A stretch of 64,000 nucleotides of DNA from Kingdonia uniflora (GCA_014058105.1 JACGCM010000510.1:1116001-1180000); one strand, 5' to 3'. Shown: positions 48,060 to 60,319, counted from the first letter of the stretch. Numbers and translations are program-made. Notes: a model not told the origin generated them from the sequence alone.

Positions 48060-48900
48060 CAGTCATACAGAAACATTAGAACTTAGCTCCCCACCTCCAC
48101 GAAGCTGTGAATGATGAAATTAATAAAATCTTTCATGTAGGATTTATTCGCGAAGCCAAGTATCCAAAGTGGGTTTCTAACATTGTGTCAGTCCCAAAGA
48201 AAAATGAGAAGATCAGGGTTTGTATCGATTTCACAGAACCTAACAAACTTTACGCCGAAGGATAGTTTTCCGCTACTACTGAACCTACAACTCCTTGACT
48301 CCGTCGCAGGGCACGGACTTCTTTCCATGATAAATGCAGCCTCCAGCTATAATCAAGTTCCACTTGCCTAAGATGATCAAGAAAAAACAACCTTCATTAC
48401 TTAAAGAGGCCTCTACTATTACACGGTGATGCCTTTCGGGTAAAAGAATGCAGGAGCTACTTACCAATGACTTGTCACTAAAATGTTCAAAGATCCTCTA
48501 GGCAAAATTATGGAAGTCTAGATCGATGATATGATATATATAAACTTGAATTGCAAAGATTATTCTAGCAACCTCCACACCATCTTCGATATCCTTTAAA
48601 ATACCAAATGAAACTCAACCCAGAGAAATGCCAATTCGGTGTCACATCTTGCAAATTTCTAAGACACCTAGTCAGCAAAAGAGGAATCGAAATCAATCTT
48701 GCACAAATCAAGGCCCTCATCGCAATGCTATCTTCGTGAACAAAGAAAGTTGTTCAAAAATTTACAGGCAAGATTACCGCCCTTCACAGATTCATCTCCA
48801 ACTCATCTGATCGATGCAAACTTCTTTACCTCCTTCTTCGTGGAAATCCCACTACACTTTCAAAGAAAAAACACAAGGAGATCATTTGGACTCATGAATG
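48060..48900 (+). pseudogene. Tat-type reverse transcriptase
   Basis: Recognisable in order are GFIREAKYPKWVSNIVSVPK (48147-48200), the motif A segment KIRVCIDFTEPNK with the catalytic Asp at 48227-48229, the LLSMINAASSYNQ region, YTVMPFG.KNAGATYQ (48420-48465) and the active-site IDDM with the two Asp codons at 48525-48530. The tyrosine of the YIDD box is a TAG stop (48519-48521), and there are other stops and a frame change at about 48260. Confidence 0.9.
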
Positions 48901-48927
48901 TAAGTTAGCCTTCCAAGATCTTAAATG

Positions 48928-49830
48928 ATACTTGTGGCATCCTCCTGTAATGAGTACTCCAGTTGATGGCAAAATACTAACGATGTACTTATCCATAACT
49001 AAAGATTCTATTAGTTTTATCCTTATTCGAGAAGGCGAAAGAGTAGAAAACCTAATCCACTTCATCAGCAATACCCTCAAACCTGCTGAAAAAAGATACA
49101 TAACAACAGAAAAGCAACTACTCGCCTTGGTCTACAGCTCTCAAAGACTTTGTCCATACTTCCAAGCTCATCCCATCAAAATTATTACTAAGTATCCCCT
49201 CAAGCTGGTACTCTCCAAAAAAGAAAAATCTCGAAGAATCAAACAATGATCTATTTTCCTTGACGAATATGACATCTCCTTCAAACCCCAGATATGTGTC
49301 AAGGGAGAAGTAGTTGCTGATTCCTTGGCAGACTTTCCAGTCGAGGACCCTGATTGGGAAGAACTTGAAGAGATCTTCACAGATGACTTAATTGCCGAAC
49401 CAGATGCATGGTCGCAAAGTACCGGATGACGACTCTTTACAGACGGATCAACTGTACCACGAGGATGGGGATTTGACATCATCCTCGTTACACTTTCCAA
49501 TAATCGCATTGAGAAAGCTATTAAACTAAACTTTTATAATACAAACAGTGAGACAGAATATGAAGGTATCCTCCATAGACTCGATCTCACACTCACACTT
49601 GCCACAAAAGAAATAGCAGTTTAGGCTTATTCTTTATTCATGGCCAATCATTATACTAAAACGTTCCTCACATCAGGAAAAATGGTTGATTATACAGCCC
49701 TGGTTGAAGTAAAAATGAACAAATTCAAAAAAGCATCCATTTCTTACATACCTTGACAAGAAAATTATCATGCCGACGCATTGGCTTACATCACCGCCAT
49801 GATGGGAGACAGTAAAAAATGATCTTTAAA
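48928..49830 (+). pseudogene. RNase H followed by archaeal-type RNase H (Tat hallmark)
   Basis: First comes the gypsy RNase H with LKPAEKRYITTEKQLLALVY (49078-49137; family L..AE..Y...EK..LALV). Then there is a second, archaeal-type domain beginning RLFTDGST (49429-49452, first catalytic Asp at 49442-49444) with NSETEYEGILHRLDL (49546-49590; family NNEAEYEALI.GL) and an ENYHADALA motif near 49760. Two RNase H domains in a row is diagnostic of the Tat lineage. In-frame stops at 49247, 49427 and 49622 inactivate it. Confidence 0.9.
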
Positions 49831-50099
49831 TTTCAAAATCATTAAGCATTCAAGCCTCGATATACAGTCAATGATGCAAATCACTATTACTGAAGATGAA
49901 GACCATGACGACTGGAGAATACCATTTTATGCATACCTTAACTCCAACATTCTCCTAAGTAATAAAGAAGAAGCCTATTCACTTTTGTCCAAATGCCCCT
50001 GATTCACTGTTCAAGATAAAGTCCTATATCGTACCACAGGAGAAGGAACCCTTATTGAATGCATCTCTAAAAAACAAGCTTAGGTCAAAATAAAATAAC

Positions 50100-51142
50100 T
50101 TCAAAAAAGAATTTGTGGAGCTCACATTTTGGGAAGATCATTAGCCCAACAGGAATTCACACATGGAATATACTGGCCCAAGATGAGACAAGACTGCGAA
50201 GATTTTGTACAGAAGTGCTACAAATGCCAAATCTATGCTCAAGACATCAAAAGTCTAGTACTTGACTTGCACACTAGCAATGTCCTATGGCCATTCAAAC
50301 GCTGAGGAATAGACATCATCAGACCTTTCCACCTATCATCAGGAAACTAAAGGTTCATCTTTGTTGTCATTGACTACTTCACAAAATAGGTCAAAGCAGT
50401 TCCTCTGTGTCATACCGATGAAAATGAAGTCATCAAGTTCTTATGGGAGCACATAATCACCAGATTTAGTTGCCCACAAATGATATGATCTGACAGCGGC
50501 AAGCAATTTATCAGCAGTAAAGTCCTCACTTTCCTCCACAAGTACAAAATACAGCTATCAACTTCTACGCCATACTACCCTCAAGGCAACGGACAAGCTG
50601 AAGCAATCAATAAGAGTATCAAATCAGGTCTAAGCAGGCACCTCGATAAAAAGAAAGTAGATGGGTCGGCAAACTTCTCAGTATTCTCTGGGCATACCAA
50701 GCAACTCCTCGAACATCCACTGGTTGTACTCCATTTATGATGGCCTTCGGCATTGAAGCGGTCATACCCTCAGACCTTGATCTACCAAGTGACCGAAGAA
50801 AAATTATAGATTAAGACAACAAGCTGGGTCTCCTCTGGAACCTCAACTGGATCGGAGAAACCTGAGACAAAGCCATAGATAACTTGGGATGATACCATGA
50901 CACACTAAAAAATGGCTATAATAAAAAAATTTGAAAATGAAAATTTGGTATTGGCGACCTTGTCCTTCGACGAATCCAAGATAGTACTTGACCAAAGAAT
51001 TCTGACAAATTGTCTAAAAACTGGGATGGGCCCTACATTGTCAGCGATAAAATAGATAGTTGGACTTACTGGCTGATAATAGAAGATGAAGTCCAACTTG
51101 AATATCCATGGAACACATCTCAACTGAAAATGTTTTACAGAT
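50100..51142 (+). pseudogene. Tat-type integrase
   Basis: The HHCC-like zinc region includes THGIYWPKMRQDCEDFVQKC, with the CYKC pair at 50216-50227. The DDE core follows: IDII.PF (about 50308-50335; family GIDI.GP), FVVIDYFTK, SDSGKQF (50489-50510) and a STPYYPQGNGQAE motif (50560-50600). At least a dozen stops are present. The C-terminus has DKLV.R-like text near 50950 and ends about 51142. Confidence 0.9.
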
Positions 51143-51825
51143 AACAACTATAACAATTATTATCAATTCCAATAAAACAATCATTATTGTCACTTGCATC
51201 TTTCTATCTTTACTGTTCTCGACCCATACTTGATAAGCATGCATCAGACACTCAATCACCTTTACAATCTTAAACTTGATCTCGATCCATACTTGATAAG
51301 TATGCATCAAACAATCAAACATCTTTACTATCTTTACTTAGTCTCACTCCATACTTCATAAGTATGCATCCAGACTATCATTCAATTTAACGTGAGCACT
51401 ATCTAATTGCAAGATACTCTACTTTGCATTCCTTACATATTAAACAAAATATAACATGTTTTGTTCTTTTCGAATCTGATCCCCCTCAGGATACACATCT
51501 TTGCCATTTCATGGCCATCGTTTACTTATCACGCTCAAAGGTATTCCTTACTTCTCTGCTACGAGTTACAATCACATTCTAAAAATATCATTCTTGTCGA
51601 ATTTTAATACTTAGCATAATTTACAACATATATGCATCACAATTTTTTGAATAAACATTCTTCGACAACAAAAGTTCATCATTCAAAACATCACATAATT
51701 ATTTTTTTCAGGTCCCATTGACCACTTTTACATTTCTCTTTCAGAACATCATAATTTTTACACAAATATATTTACACTACAGGAAAAGACACGACATCAC
51801 CAACCTTCGATAACCCTTGAGAAGA
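51143..51825. other. Spacer between integrase and antisense gene
   Basis: Non-coding. It contains three imperfect copies of a unit with CTCGACCCATACTTGATAAG..TGCATC at about 51217-51370, then AT-rich sequence. Confidence 0.5.
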
Positions 51826-53860
51826 TCACACTTCCAATAATTCCTCATTGCGCAACCTATTAGCTTCAATCATCACTACATCATCGATGATTTCCGTCCC
51901 ACTAAGAACTTCAGGAATCTCCAGAACATCGTCATCTGGATTATAATCCTCAAAGACAACACCACTAGACTTGTCCAACCCCTTATAATGATCCTTCCTC
52001 ACCTCCAGCAACTCGTACCGCCCTGCATAGTGGGCCCTTACCTTCTTACAAGTATCTATCTTCTTTGCTATCAACTGATTCCTAGCCTTATCCAGAATCT
52101 TACCATGTTCCAGATCTATCGCCTTTCGCGCATCAGCAATCTGCTCCCAAACATCCTTCTCAAACTTTGTTCTAAGCAATGCCAAAGCCTCCTTTTTTTC
52201 CTTTTTCCACATTTTTTTTGCTTCATGAAGAGCAATGCCCCTCGCCTTTCGAGCTTCCATCTTGTAGGTATTCAGTATTGAATTCAACTCTTTATCTTCG
52301 ATCAACGCTTCTTTCTCCCTCGCCAAATCTTTCCTGATGTTTTTATATGCTAGCACTTGATTTACAAGGTCACTACTACCAACAATACGATCTTTTGCCT
52401 TCGTCAACAACTTCTTGATCTGAATTACATTCATAAATTGAGTATTCGAGTGACATACTAGTTTCATTAATTAAAATAAAGCATAAAATTTTCTCACCTT
52501 CGACATATTTTGGTGGCCCTCATTGATAAATGTAATCAAGCTCTCAGCTCCAACTAGACAGTCATCAATTTTAGCCTACAACACATCCGTTCCCAACATA
52601 TAAGAATTCATCATCCTCTGGACTTCAGTACCAGATTTCTCGACGAATTTGTTCTTCGACGACTCTCCACTCCCCTTCTTCTTTGGGAGTATACTTGTCA
52701 CACCCCGTGGAGGATACCCATCCGGCAAAGCAACTGCCTTATCAATATTCACCCCCTCCTCCATTGTCGACCATTGAGAATTCCTCTTCAGAGGAAGTAA
52801 AGAAGCACAACTTGGCTCACTGCCCTTTTCTTCTTGCTATTTCCCAATGTTTCTCTGAACATCAAGTCTATCTCCAAATCAGTCGTGTACCCAGCCAAGA
52901 AAGGATTTTCCAATGGCAGTCTAGACTCTACGACACTCTTATTCATCGCTAATATCTTACTGTCGATAACTGGGACTTCTGACCCTTTCGCCATCAACTT
53001 TTTTAAACCTGCCTCTAGAAAATAAGAACTCACCCACTCTTAGTCATTGACAAGATTGTCGATCATACCAAAGAACCCCTTCCTGATCTTGTACAATTCT
53101 TCTTCTACTTTAGAATTATTATCGACCTCCTTTAAAGCTGTACATAAATGAAATACAGTTATAAACAATTTTCATCACTTTCAACACTTCAAACATTGAC
53201 ATTTAGGTTACCTAACCACAAATCTAAGTGAAAATTCTTTCTCTTTAAAGGCTCCCCAAGATCTTTCTTGTCAAACTTATAGTTCCCCGACACGAGTAAA
53301 CGTGGGTCACTATATCCCCCTCCTGTTGACACCATGTCATAAAATTGCGATCTCTTCAAAAACCTTGCCATGTAGCGATAGCCTACTTTCTTCAGGTTTA
53401 TCTTAAGTGTGAAATACACACATAATCATCAATAGTGATCAACTCTTCCCCCCTGGACCTAAGTCAACCATTTATCGCCCCATATATGCGAAATAGGTCA
53501 TATACATTTGGATTGAACTGACCAAGTGACATATCAAAAACATTCATCAACTTCTTCTGGTCAGCTCGAGGAGGAAGCTTCAACCCCTTCTTAATTTGTT
53601 ATAGATGCACGAGAATCCGGCCCAATGGTACTTCCTGGTCGATCATATCATATTGGTACTCCTCTAACCTAATATCTCTAGGAATACTATACTTCTTGAA
53701 ACTCAGAATTTCCTTTGATCTAGACCTTTTCCATAACAAGCTTCCTCACCTTCCTCCACATCTGCTTCCCCATCCCCGCTACCTTCTTGATCACGAGCCT
53801 GCGGAACGTGGTCTACACCTGTCTCGGTAGCCTCCTAACTTCGAGGATTAACAATCTGAG
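51826..53860 (-). pseudogene. Antisense intron-containing gene of the Tat-type element (PF04195-like, coiled coil)
   Basis: It is oriented opposite to gag-pol. Pieces in order on the minus strand: 53710-53430 with [20 protein letters not shown] (aligns with the YGLSLPL... block of the gene at 29280), 53419-53212 ([20 protein letters not shown]), 53137-52790 (an acidic and basic region with RLPLENPFLAGYTTDLEIDL), 52764-52499, and 52420-51826, a long Lys/Glu/Arg coiled coil. Two introns are clear: donor GTAACC at 53211 with acceptor ATGTACAG ending at 53138, and donor GTGAG at 52498 with an acceptor near 52420. A few stops occur (for example near 53600 and 53040). The same layout (N-terminal domain, introns of about 75 bp, C-terminal coiled coil) is seen in the gene at 26539-32007. 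Function unknown. Confidence 0.65.
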
Positions 53861-53895
53861 CGTGAATCCTAACTTGATTACTTGAGAATAATAGA

Positions 53896-55325
53896 TTATT
53901 CACAAAGTTCTAAGATCTCTTCCTAAGAGCTTTAGATCCAGACGTGATACTATCGAGGAAGCTCAGGATCTTTAGAAAATGAAACCAGATGTATTAGCTA
54001 GAAAGTTATAAACTTTTGAACTCGAGATGGCAATGGAAAACCCTGAGAAGAATATGAATATTACTTTTAAATCTATATCTTACTCTTCTTCTTTAAAGGG
54101 TACCAAAGAAGCTGATATCTCAGGTGATTCAGATAGTAATAATGGGTTTGATATGGATTCAGAGATTGCTTCTATAAGCAACCAGTTTAAAAGCCCTATG
54201 AAAAAATGCCAATTTCAAAAATAAGGGCAATCAGTAAATTATAAGTCGCAAACTCATGATCAACTTAAATTGAATAACCAACAAACCTACCTTAACACTG
54301 ACCTAAATTAAGTTGAATATTATAAGTGTCACAAGTTTGGTCATTATGCTCACAATTGTCCCAATAAGAAATCTGGAACTAATAACAAAGTTATGAACAT
54401 TAGTATTACTTGGGATGATAATGATGATGAAAATAATAATAATAAGGATCATCCCCAAGTAGTTGAGAATATACAATATTGTGCATATCTTGCTTTTCTA
54501 AATTGCAATAATGATAACTCAGATACTTTTGACCTTGAGAATTCTATTGAAAATCAAAGTGATCATGAAAAAAATAAGTTTGAAGACCTGAATCTTGAAG
54601 ACTTGTATGCTCAGACTTTTGCGAAGTATATTAAACTTGGTAAACTTAACAAAGTCTTGAAAGACTAAGTTAATGCACTCACGCGTAAACTTTAAGAAAA
54701 AGCTGAGAATACAAGTCACGAGATAGAAATGCATGTAGATAAGAAACAAGACCTCCATGACAAGATTATGATTTTAGAGAAAGGAGTTCATGATGCAAAA
54801 GAGATAAAAAATCAACTTTGGACAAACTACATATGGCCAAACTTTATTTAGTTTTATCTCAGCAGAAACTTGAAAATTTTTATCATGGAGTAAAAAATAT
54901 TGATAAGATGTTATGTATGGGGAAAATAGATACTGATAAAAGGGGTCTAAGATATGAGAAACATATCTCTAATGCCAAGACTCCTCAAGTCACAAAATTT
55001 GTTAAAGTAATTGCTACTACATCATTGACCAAACATAATATAATATCCTTCACTCGAAATCAAGCCAAAAGGATCTCGTACTCTCAAATTTATTATTGTA
55101 GAAGATGTGGTTGAAAGGGTCATATTACATCTTATTATAGATTTGTTGGATCCTGTCAACCATATGCTCGACCATTCTATGGGCAAAGATATAACTTAAA
55201 TGTAATTTTTGTTAATGTGAAAAATGAGAATGTAAGTAGGTGGTTTGCTCAAGAAACATCACCTCGAAAGGTTAGTCAGGCTGTGTGGGTGCGAAAGGAT
55301 GATTCTTTGCCACAGATAAGGTAAT
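53896..55325 (+). pseudogene. gag: Truncated Sirevirus-like copia gag
   Basis: The sequence starts mid-gene with KVLRSLP (family K.LRSLP.RF), runs through ARKL.TFELEMAMENP, an acidic Ser-rich region (54060-54190) and a zinc knuckle KCHKFGHYAHNC at 54324-54359, whose first Cys is Tyr. Further on are an Asn/Asp-rich stretch and a coiled coil (54540-54760). A second knuckle (YYCRRCG.KGHITSYY at about 55090-55140) has its last Cys changed to Tyr. It ends with AVWVRKDD, the usual Sirevirus gag-pol border text. No protease or integrase follows. The N-terminal third, primer site and 5' LTR are missing, cut at the junction with the Tat element. Confidence 0.8.
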
Positions 55326-55339
55326 AAATATAAACTGAG

Positions 55340-57071
55340 ACGGGTTATCAGTATACTCCATTGATTAGGTATATTTCTTGCCCTATCTCAGTTTGCTTTT
55401 ATTTTATTTTTTTATTATAAGGATTGCAGGGTACTGTTTTAATTTTATTTGTACTTTGCACTTTAGGAGCTTTTGTATGTAGAATATTCTTGCTAGACCT
55501 AGACTGTACTTTTGTGTTATATTTATTCATAGGACAATAATTTGGTAAAATCGCACTTTATAATAGTTATTGATCCTCTTGGTTATTGTAAAAGCTCATC
55601 GTGATTAGAACCACGTGAGGATAACTGTAGAGACTTTGTATCTAATGTTATGTAAGGATCTAGCCTTTTAATAAGCTTCGAGTAATATTTCATAAATTTT
55701 TTCTAGATCCAGCATTTTTTTTTATCTTATTTTTTCTAACCAATTGTCGATGGTAACTTCAAGTTCAAGTTAGTCTAATAAAATATTCCCTATACTTGAT
55801 TTGAGAGGAAAAAGATACTATGTAAAACTAAAGATATGATAATAGACTTTTTATTATTATACCTTTTTTAGCCTTCGTTTATGCTTACCTAAAATTTTAT
55901 TCGTTTACAGCCCATTTGTGCCTTATAATATGCCATTCGTTTTCTATCCAACTCCTTTTAACCCATTTATTCTAAAACTTTTTAGTGGTGAAAAAAAAAA
56001 ATTTTGGGGGAAAGATAAATATAAGAATAGAGTGAGTATCCTCAATGTCTTTGCTAGTATATCAATCAGAATCTTGCAAGAATATGAAGAAAAAAAATGA
56101 GGGGAAGAAGTATTCGATTCCATGTGTACTTAATAAGAAAAGAGAATAGCAGAAGGTGAAATTAATTTGTAGTAAGATGAGAAGTTAGTGTAATTGTAGT
56201 CTCAGAATGCCAATAAAATACCTACTCCATCATGTCCCTTCCCTTGCCTACATTATAACCTGTTTGATATTGAGTTTAGCATAGTCAGCTTAATAGAGAT
56301 GAGAGATAGGGATTCTATGTTAGTTAACTTGGCATAATCTGTGATAATTGATTTCCTGTCTGTGAGATCTTTTAATTTATAATGCAAAGTTTATTTAATG
56401 AAATTTAAAATTTTCTATTCACATACTCATATTCATATTTTACAAAGAGTGTTTGCTTGTCAATTCTCAGTGATTTTTGAGTGACCACCCTAGTGAGGCC
56501 TAAGTTAAAATTACTTTCCAAAATAGTATTCTAGCTGGGGCTGTGTAATACGTTAAATACTGGGTATCCATCTGACTATGTACACACATACACACACACC
56601 AAGTAATTCATTTAGTGATTATTTTATGACACATGGGCGATGTCTTAGTCTTTATAAAATATTTTATATTTATTGTCTTTCTATCATGCATTGTTTTAGG
56701 GGGAGTGTTGTCATCATTTACATGCTTATTTCAAAGACACTCCCCGTATGTGTTTTCCTTTTATTTCATTAAAGGGGGTTACCATTATTTTAAGGGGGAG
56801 TTGCTTCTTATTTTGGGGTATTGGTGTTTAGTGATATCTTCACTGCATGTTTGTTTTGTTTAGTTTAACTTTTGGATCTGCTATGTATTAAAAGTAACCC
56901 ATTTCAGAATAATTGCTCTGATATTTCCTGATATATATTTTTCATCTATTCTATGTTTAACTTATTCCATGACTGTTATATATTTTGCTTTCCTGGTCAG
57001 CTTATCCTTTTTATCTCCTATTGTGTTTTTCTTTTACCCTTTGGTCATCTGTACCAAAAAAGGGGGGGGAG
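55340..57071 (+). repeat. Sirevirus-like 3' non-coding region with multiple G-rich tracts
   Basis: Non-coding sequence follows gag. G-tracts at about 56699-56707 (GGGGGAGTG), 56775-56780 (GGGGG), 56801-56808 (AAGGGGGAG) and 57057-57070 (AAAAAGGGGGGGAG) recall the repeated polypurine tracts of Sireviruses. The last directly precedes the LTR. A CA microsatellite is at 56581-56600. From 55866 on, the whole region is repeated inverted at 62800-64000. Confidence 0.6.
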
Positions 57072-58304
57072 ATGATTGATGAACGCTTAATTATGACATT
57101 TTTAATATACCTGAATATATATTTTAATCGTCATTTATATTTAATTTTGGATACTTATGCGCATTTCTTTGATTGTAGCTACTGGAGATAGATATTTGAA
57201 ACCAAGCTCTTAAAGTCAAGTTAAAGTGTCTCCAGCAGTTCATAATACAAAAAGTCAAAGACACAATATATTTGATCTAAAGATTAAAGAAATATATACA
57301 CAAATATTATTGGAGAATAATATCAAATAATATATTGCATCCAAGATCCTTAAAGATATTTTATATTAAAGATATATGCAAGAGTATCAATAAAGAAAGA
57401 TCTCTACATAACTTAAAGAAATTATATGCAAGAATATTAGGTGATTAGTTGTAATATTAGAAGATATTATTATGAAAATACTCTTTAGAATTTAATGTAT
57501 AGCTTATAAATTTGGGCTCCTTCTATAAAAGGAACCCTCCCCCCATTGTAATTGGGCATCTCATATTTGAGCAAGTTTAGAAGAAATAAAGTCTTAGTTT
57601 TATTTAATTATCTTCTCTCTCTTTTATTTTCTTTTATAAATAATTAGTTGTTAATACGATGAAGTCTGAGATGAGCAGCTAATCTCTTAGCTAAGGCTAG
57701 GATGAGGCCTCTTCTTGGATGAGTAATAGTTAGTACAAATTAGGTTCTAATTAGTTTTCTCTTAGTACTTTATGATTGATAAGTTTATATCATATCGAAG
57801 GCTTAACCATAGCTTCAGTTTGTTGAACGTGAACTTTGGATACAAACAAGTACTACTAATCGTAGACTTGATTTGAAGATCTAAACAAGAGGAAACACTA
57901 GAGAACTCACTCAAGCCTAGCCATGGTTGAGTTGATAATTCTCTAAGACACTTTTCACCATCAATTAAAAGTATAACTGCTAAATGCTTGACCACAGATT
58001 TAGTTGTTTATTTTATAATATCATATGTGTCTTAATACGAACATAGGATCTAGTTATATATTGATTAGTACTTTGAAAGGTAGAGGCCAAGTCCTAACCT
58101 TAGCTCTCTTCCTCATTAAGCTTTATAATTAGTTTTTATTTTTTTTTCATAGATTTATCTCTTATAAAATCTAATTCGGCTTAAAAAGTATTTATTTTCC
58201 CAAATCTCCCTAAGGATTCGATCTCACTCATCCGTGTTACAATTCGATAACCGTACTTTAAGCAGTATTTTGTTATAGGCCCTAAAAACCACTTATCAAA
58301 TGGC
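55866..58304 (+). repeat. Left arm of a large inverted repeat
   Basis: It matches the reverse complement of 61541-64000 along its whole length with scattered differences. The pairing runs from the LTR's inner edge plus six bases (AATGGC, the start of the primer site) outward to the window end, so the true arm is probably longer. It contains the multi-G region and one LTR. Confidence 0.85.
57072..58298 (+). repeat. LTR with gypsy-type (TGGCGCC) primer site
   Basis: It starts TGATTGATGAACGC and ends CTTATCA. It has a TATA box near 57532 (CTATAAAAGG) and the CCCTAAGGATTCGATC sequence shortly before the end, a hallmark of Athila/TR-GAG-type LTRs. It is followed by the primer site at 58301 and preceded by a polypurine tract at 57057-57070. 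It therefore looks both like a 3' LTR of what lies left and a 5' LTR of what lies right. Confidence 0.75.
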
Positions 58305-58318
58305 GCCACTGCCAGGGT
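58301..58318 (+). other. Primer binding site, tRNA-Asp-like
   Basis: TGGCGCCACTGCCAGGGT closely matches the TGGCGCCGTTGCCGGGGA site used by Athila and related gypsy elements, three bases after the LTR end. Confidence 0.75.
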
Positions 58319-59774
58319 GGCAATGTTGAAAATGATTCTTTTTAATACCGAATTTCTTTTCTTTAAATTATTTTCTTCTATTTTAGCTTGGTTGTGTGCT
58401 ATCAAGGTTAGTTGTTAAGTTTTCCAATTAGTTTTATGATTATATCCGTGAGATTTCTTCACGAATAAATTAGATTTAACAATTTCTGATAAGCAATTTC
58501 AAAGATATTAATTTTGGAATAATCATACTCAGTTTTCAATGAAGTATGTGTTCTTGAATGTTTTACGGTTTTTGGCCATCTAAACTTCACAATTGGAAAA
58601 TACGTTTGTTATAAAAGTTTTAGAAAATTTAAAACCCTTTCCGAATTGCTATAGATCATATTTTCTCGTTTAGTAGTCTGAGAGTTACAACATTTTGAAA
58701 CAACAGTAAAAATAGTCTCAGTAAAGGACGTCGTTGTTCATTAATCACTTATTTTGAGTGGTAGGCAAGCTAAATTCTAGAAAACTTTCTTCTTCAATGT
58801 TTTTCCTTTCTTAATTATATTTCCAAATTGATATTATTTAATATTCTTTCTCAACCGAGCTGAAAGATATGTACATTTGAAAATTAGAACATCATACACT
58901 ACAATAAACTTGGAAATTGGATTAATTTTGCTGTCACTAATCATTTTTCTCTTGTTTTGCAGGATAGTCACAAAGTTGGTTCTTAGAGATCGTGAGGAAT
59001 TTACAAAGTACATTGGCAAACTTCTATCTAATCCTTTTTGTTCCCCCAAAGTGAAGGGGCACTTCCTTCCTTCGCCCCTAAGTGAAGGGGCGGCCACAGC
59101 TTTACTGGGAAACACTTCCCGCAGGTTGGTACCTCTATAAACTTGACATCTAGAAGGGGTTTATATCTGCTCCACCCCAGCACCAGAAACATAAAGTCTT
59201 GCGAACTGTGCAAATACATGCTACTCTAATAAAAATTTTGTTATGTTTAGATTGACCTATTGCTGTGTTTAATTTTTTTTTTCATTCTAACATTAGTAAA
59301 GGTAAAAACGGTTAGAGACTTGCGGGATTTCATCACCCAAAAAGCTCTCTAACAAGTGGAACCACCCATTAGGGATACAAAAAAATTCGTATCGCACAAA
59401 AATTAAACGTCCCGGGCATGAAAATAACTGATAATAAAAAAGAGTAGGAGATTCCCGCGGGATTTCATCACCCAACGAATAGGTGTACCGGACCGGGGTA
59501 GAAACACGGGTTCATAGGATATGGCCCAGCCTAGCACCGCGAAATACTGGTTATAAGTTTGTGACGTCACCGTTCCGAGTGCAAACGTGCGATAAGGCGA
59601 CTCGCTCAGGCATGAGGACTGAACATCTACTCTAAGCTAGTACTAGCGCAGTAACACAGGGGAGTGTAGGAACTAAAGCCTTCAACCATCCTATCCATTT
59701 TTTAACATAGAAAAATATAGGGGAGACCCAATTATTTCTTCTAAAAAAAACGCTGAAGTGCTAGAGTTTTAGGC
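58319..59774 (+). other. 5' untranslated region of the gag-like element
   Basis: Long leader between primer site and gag. It includes an open frame at 58877-59140 (phrase RDREEFTKYIGKLLSNP) of unknown nature, an imperfect GTGAAGGGGC repeat at 59052-59092, and two copies of GCGGGATTTCATCACCCAA at 59322-59340 and 59457-59475. The GC-richer block 59290-59680 stands out from the AT-rich surroundings. Confidence 0.4.
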
Positions 59775-59826
59775 TTGATTGATTTTTTTTTTGCATTGGG
59801 TGTTAATTTAATTGTAAAATATCGTA

Positions 59827-60260
59827 CATGCAAGAACATTGGAATTCATACGGCTCACATTTTGACATCCCACAATATCCTCAAAATCATTTTCAATCAT
59901 GGGATCACCAAAATTCTCAATACGTGGAACCTTTCTAGCTTTATTCCTATATGCTGACCTATCAATCCTTTCAGTCATTCAAACAGTTTCCACCCGCTCC
60001 ACCTAAACCATCTTTGGAAGACACCCTTGCTCTTTTAATGCAATAATCAATGGAAAATCAAAAACAATCAATGCAAAGTCAACAACAAGCGTTGCAATTT
60101 CAGTAATAAATAATGTATTTCCAACAACAGACTGGTGAATCAAAATTATATATCTCAATCTATCTCTAGATTTGAGACTCAGATAACTGAATTGTCAACC
60201 ACATGGAGTGATAAATAACACGAAAAACTTCCAAGCAATGAAGAAGAACAATATGAAGTT
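59827..60260 (+). pseudogene. gag: Athila/TR-GAG-like gag C-terminal region
   Basis: Reading in one frame with stops gives MQEHWNSYGSHFDIPQYPQN, then PPAPPKPSLEDTLALLMQ, QSQQQALQFQ and LPSNEEEQYEV. A Pro/Gln-rich stretch, an SLE..L..LM. helix, a Q-rich run and LPS.TE are the usual C-terminal order of Athila-type gag proteins. Stops at 59939, 60006 and 60104 inactivate it. The match is by pattern. Confidence 0.55.
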
Positions 60261-60319
60261 AAATCTCCTTGTGATTTAAAAAGTAATGATTTCAAGCGTA
60301 ACCATGGAATGTTTTCCCT

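Larger units (their letters stand above)
45150..53895 (+). mobile_element. Tat-type Ty3/gypsy retroelement, degraded, 3' LTR missing
   Basis: It has an LTR 3' half with a TATA box near 45258 (ACTATAAATATAGG) and the usual GTGGTTTTTCTC...TTTTTCCATGTAAAATC text. The LTR ends at 45493. Then come a primer site (45495-45513), gag, protease, RT, two RNase H domains including an archaeal-type one, and integrase on the plus strand, and an antisense gene downstream of pol. This order (dual RNase H, antisense extra ORF) is the Tat lineage. The LTR start at about 45150 is uncertain. No 3' LTR follows; at about 53896 the sequence switches to a copia gag. Confidence 0.85.

Noticed and set aside
49168..49509. 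113-residue minus-strand frame
   Set aside because: Antisense shadow of the Tat RNase H region, whose plus strand carries the known motifs.
51988..52281. 97-residue plus-strand frame
   Set aside because: Shadow of the coiled-coil exon of the antisense gene on the minus strand.
59322..59475. tRNA or other structural RNA gene in the GC-richer block
   Set aside because: No A-box/B-box pair or cloverleaf-compatible spacing could be seen; only the 19-bp repeat stands out.
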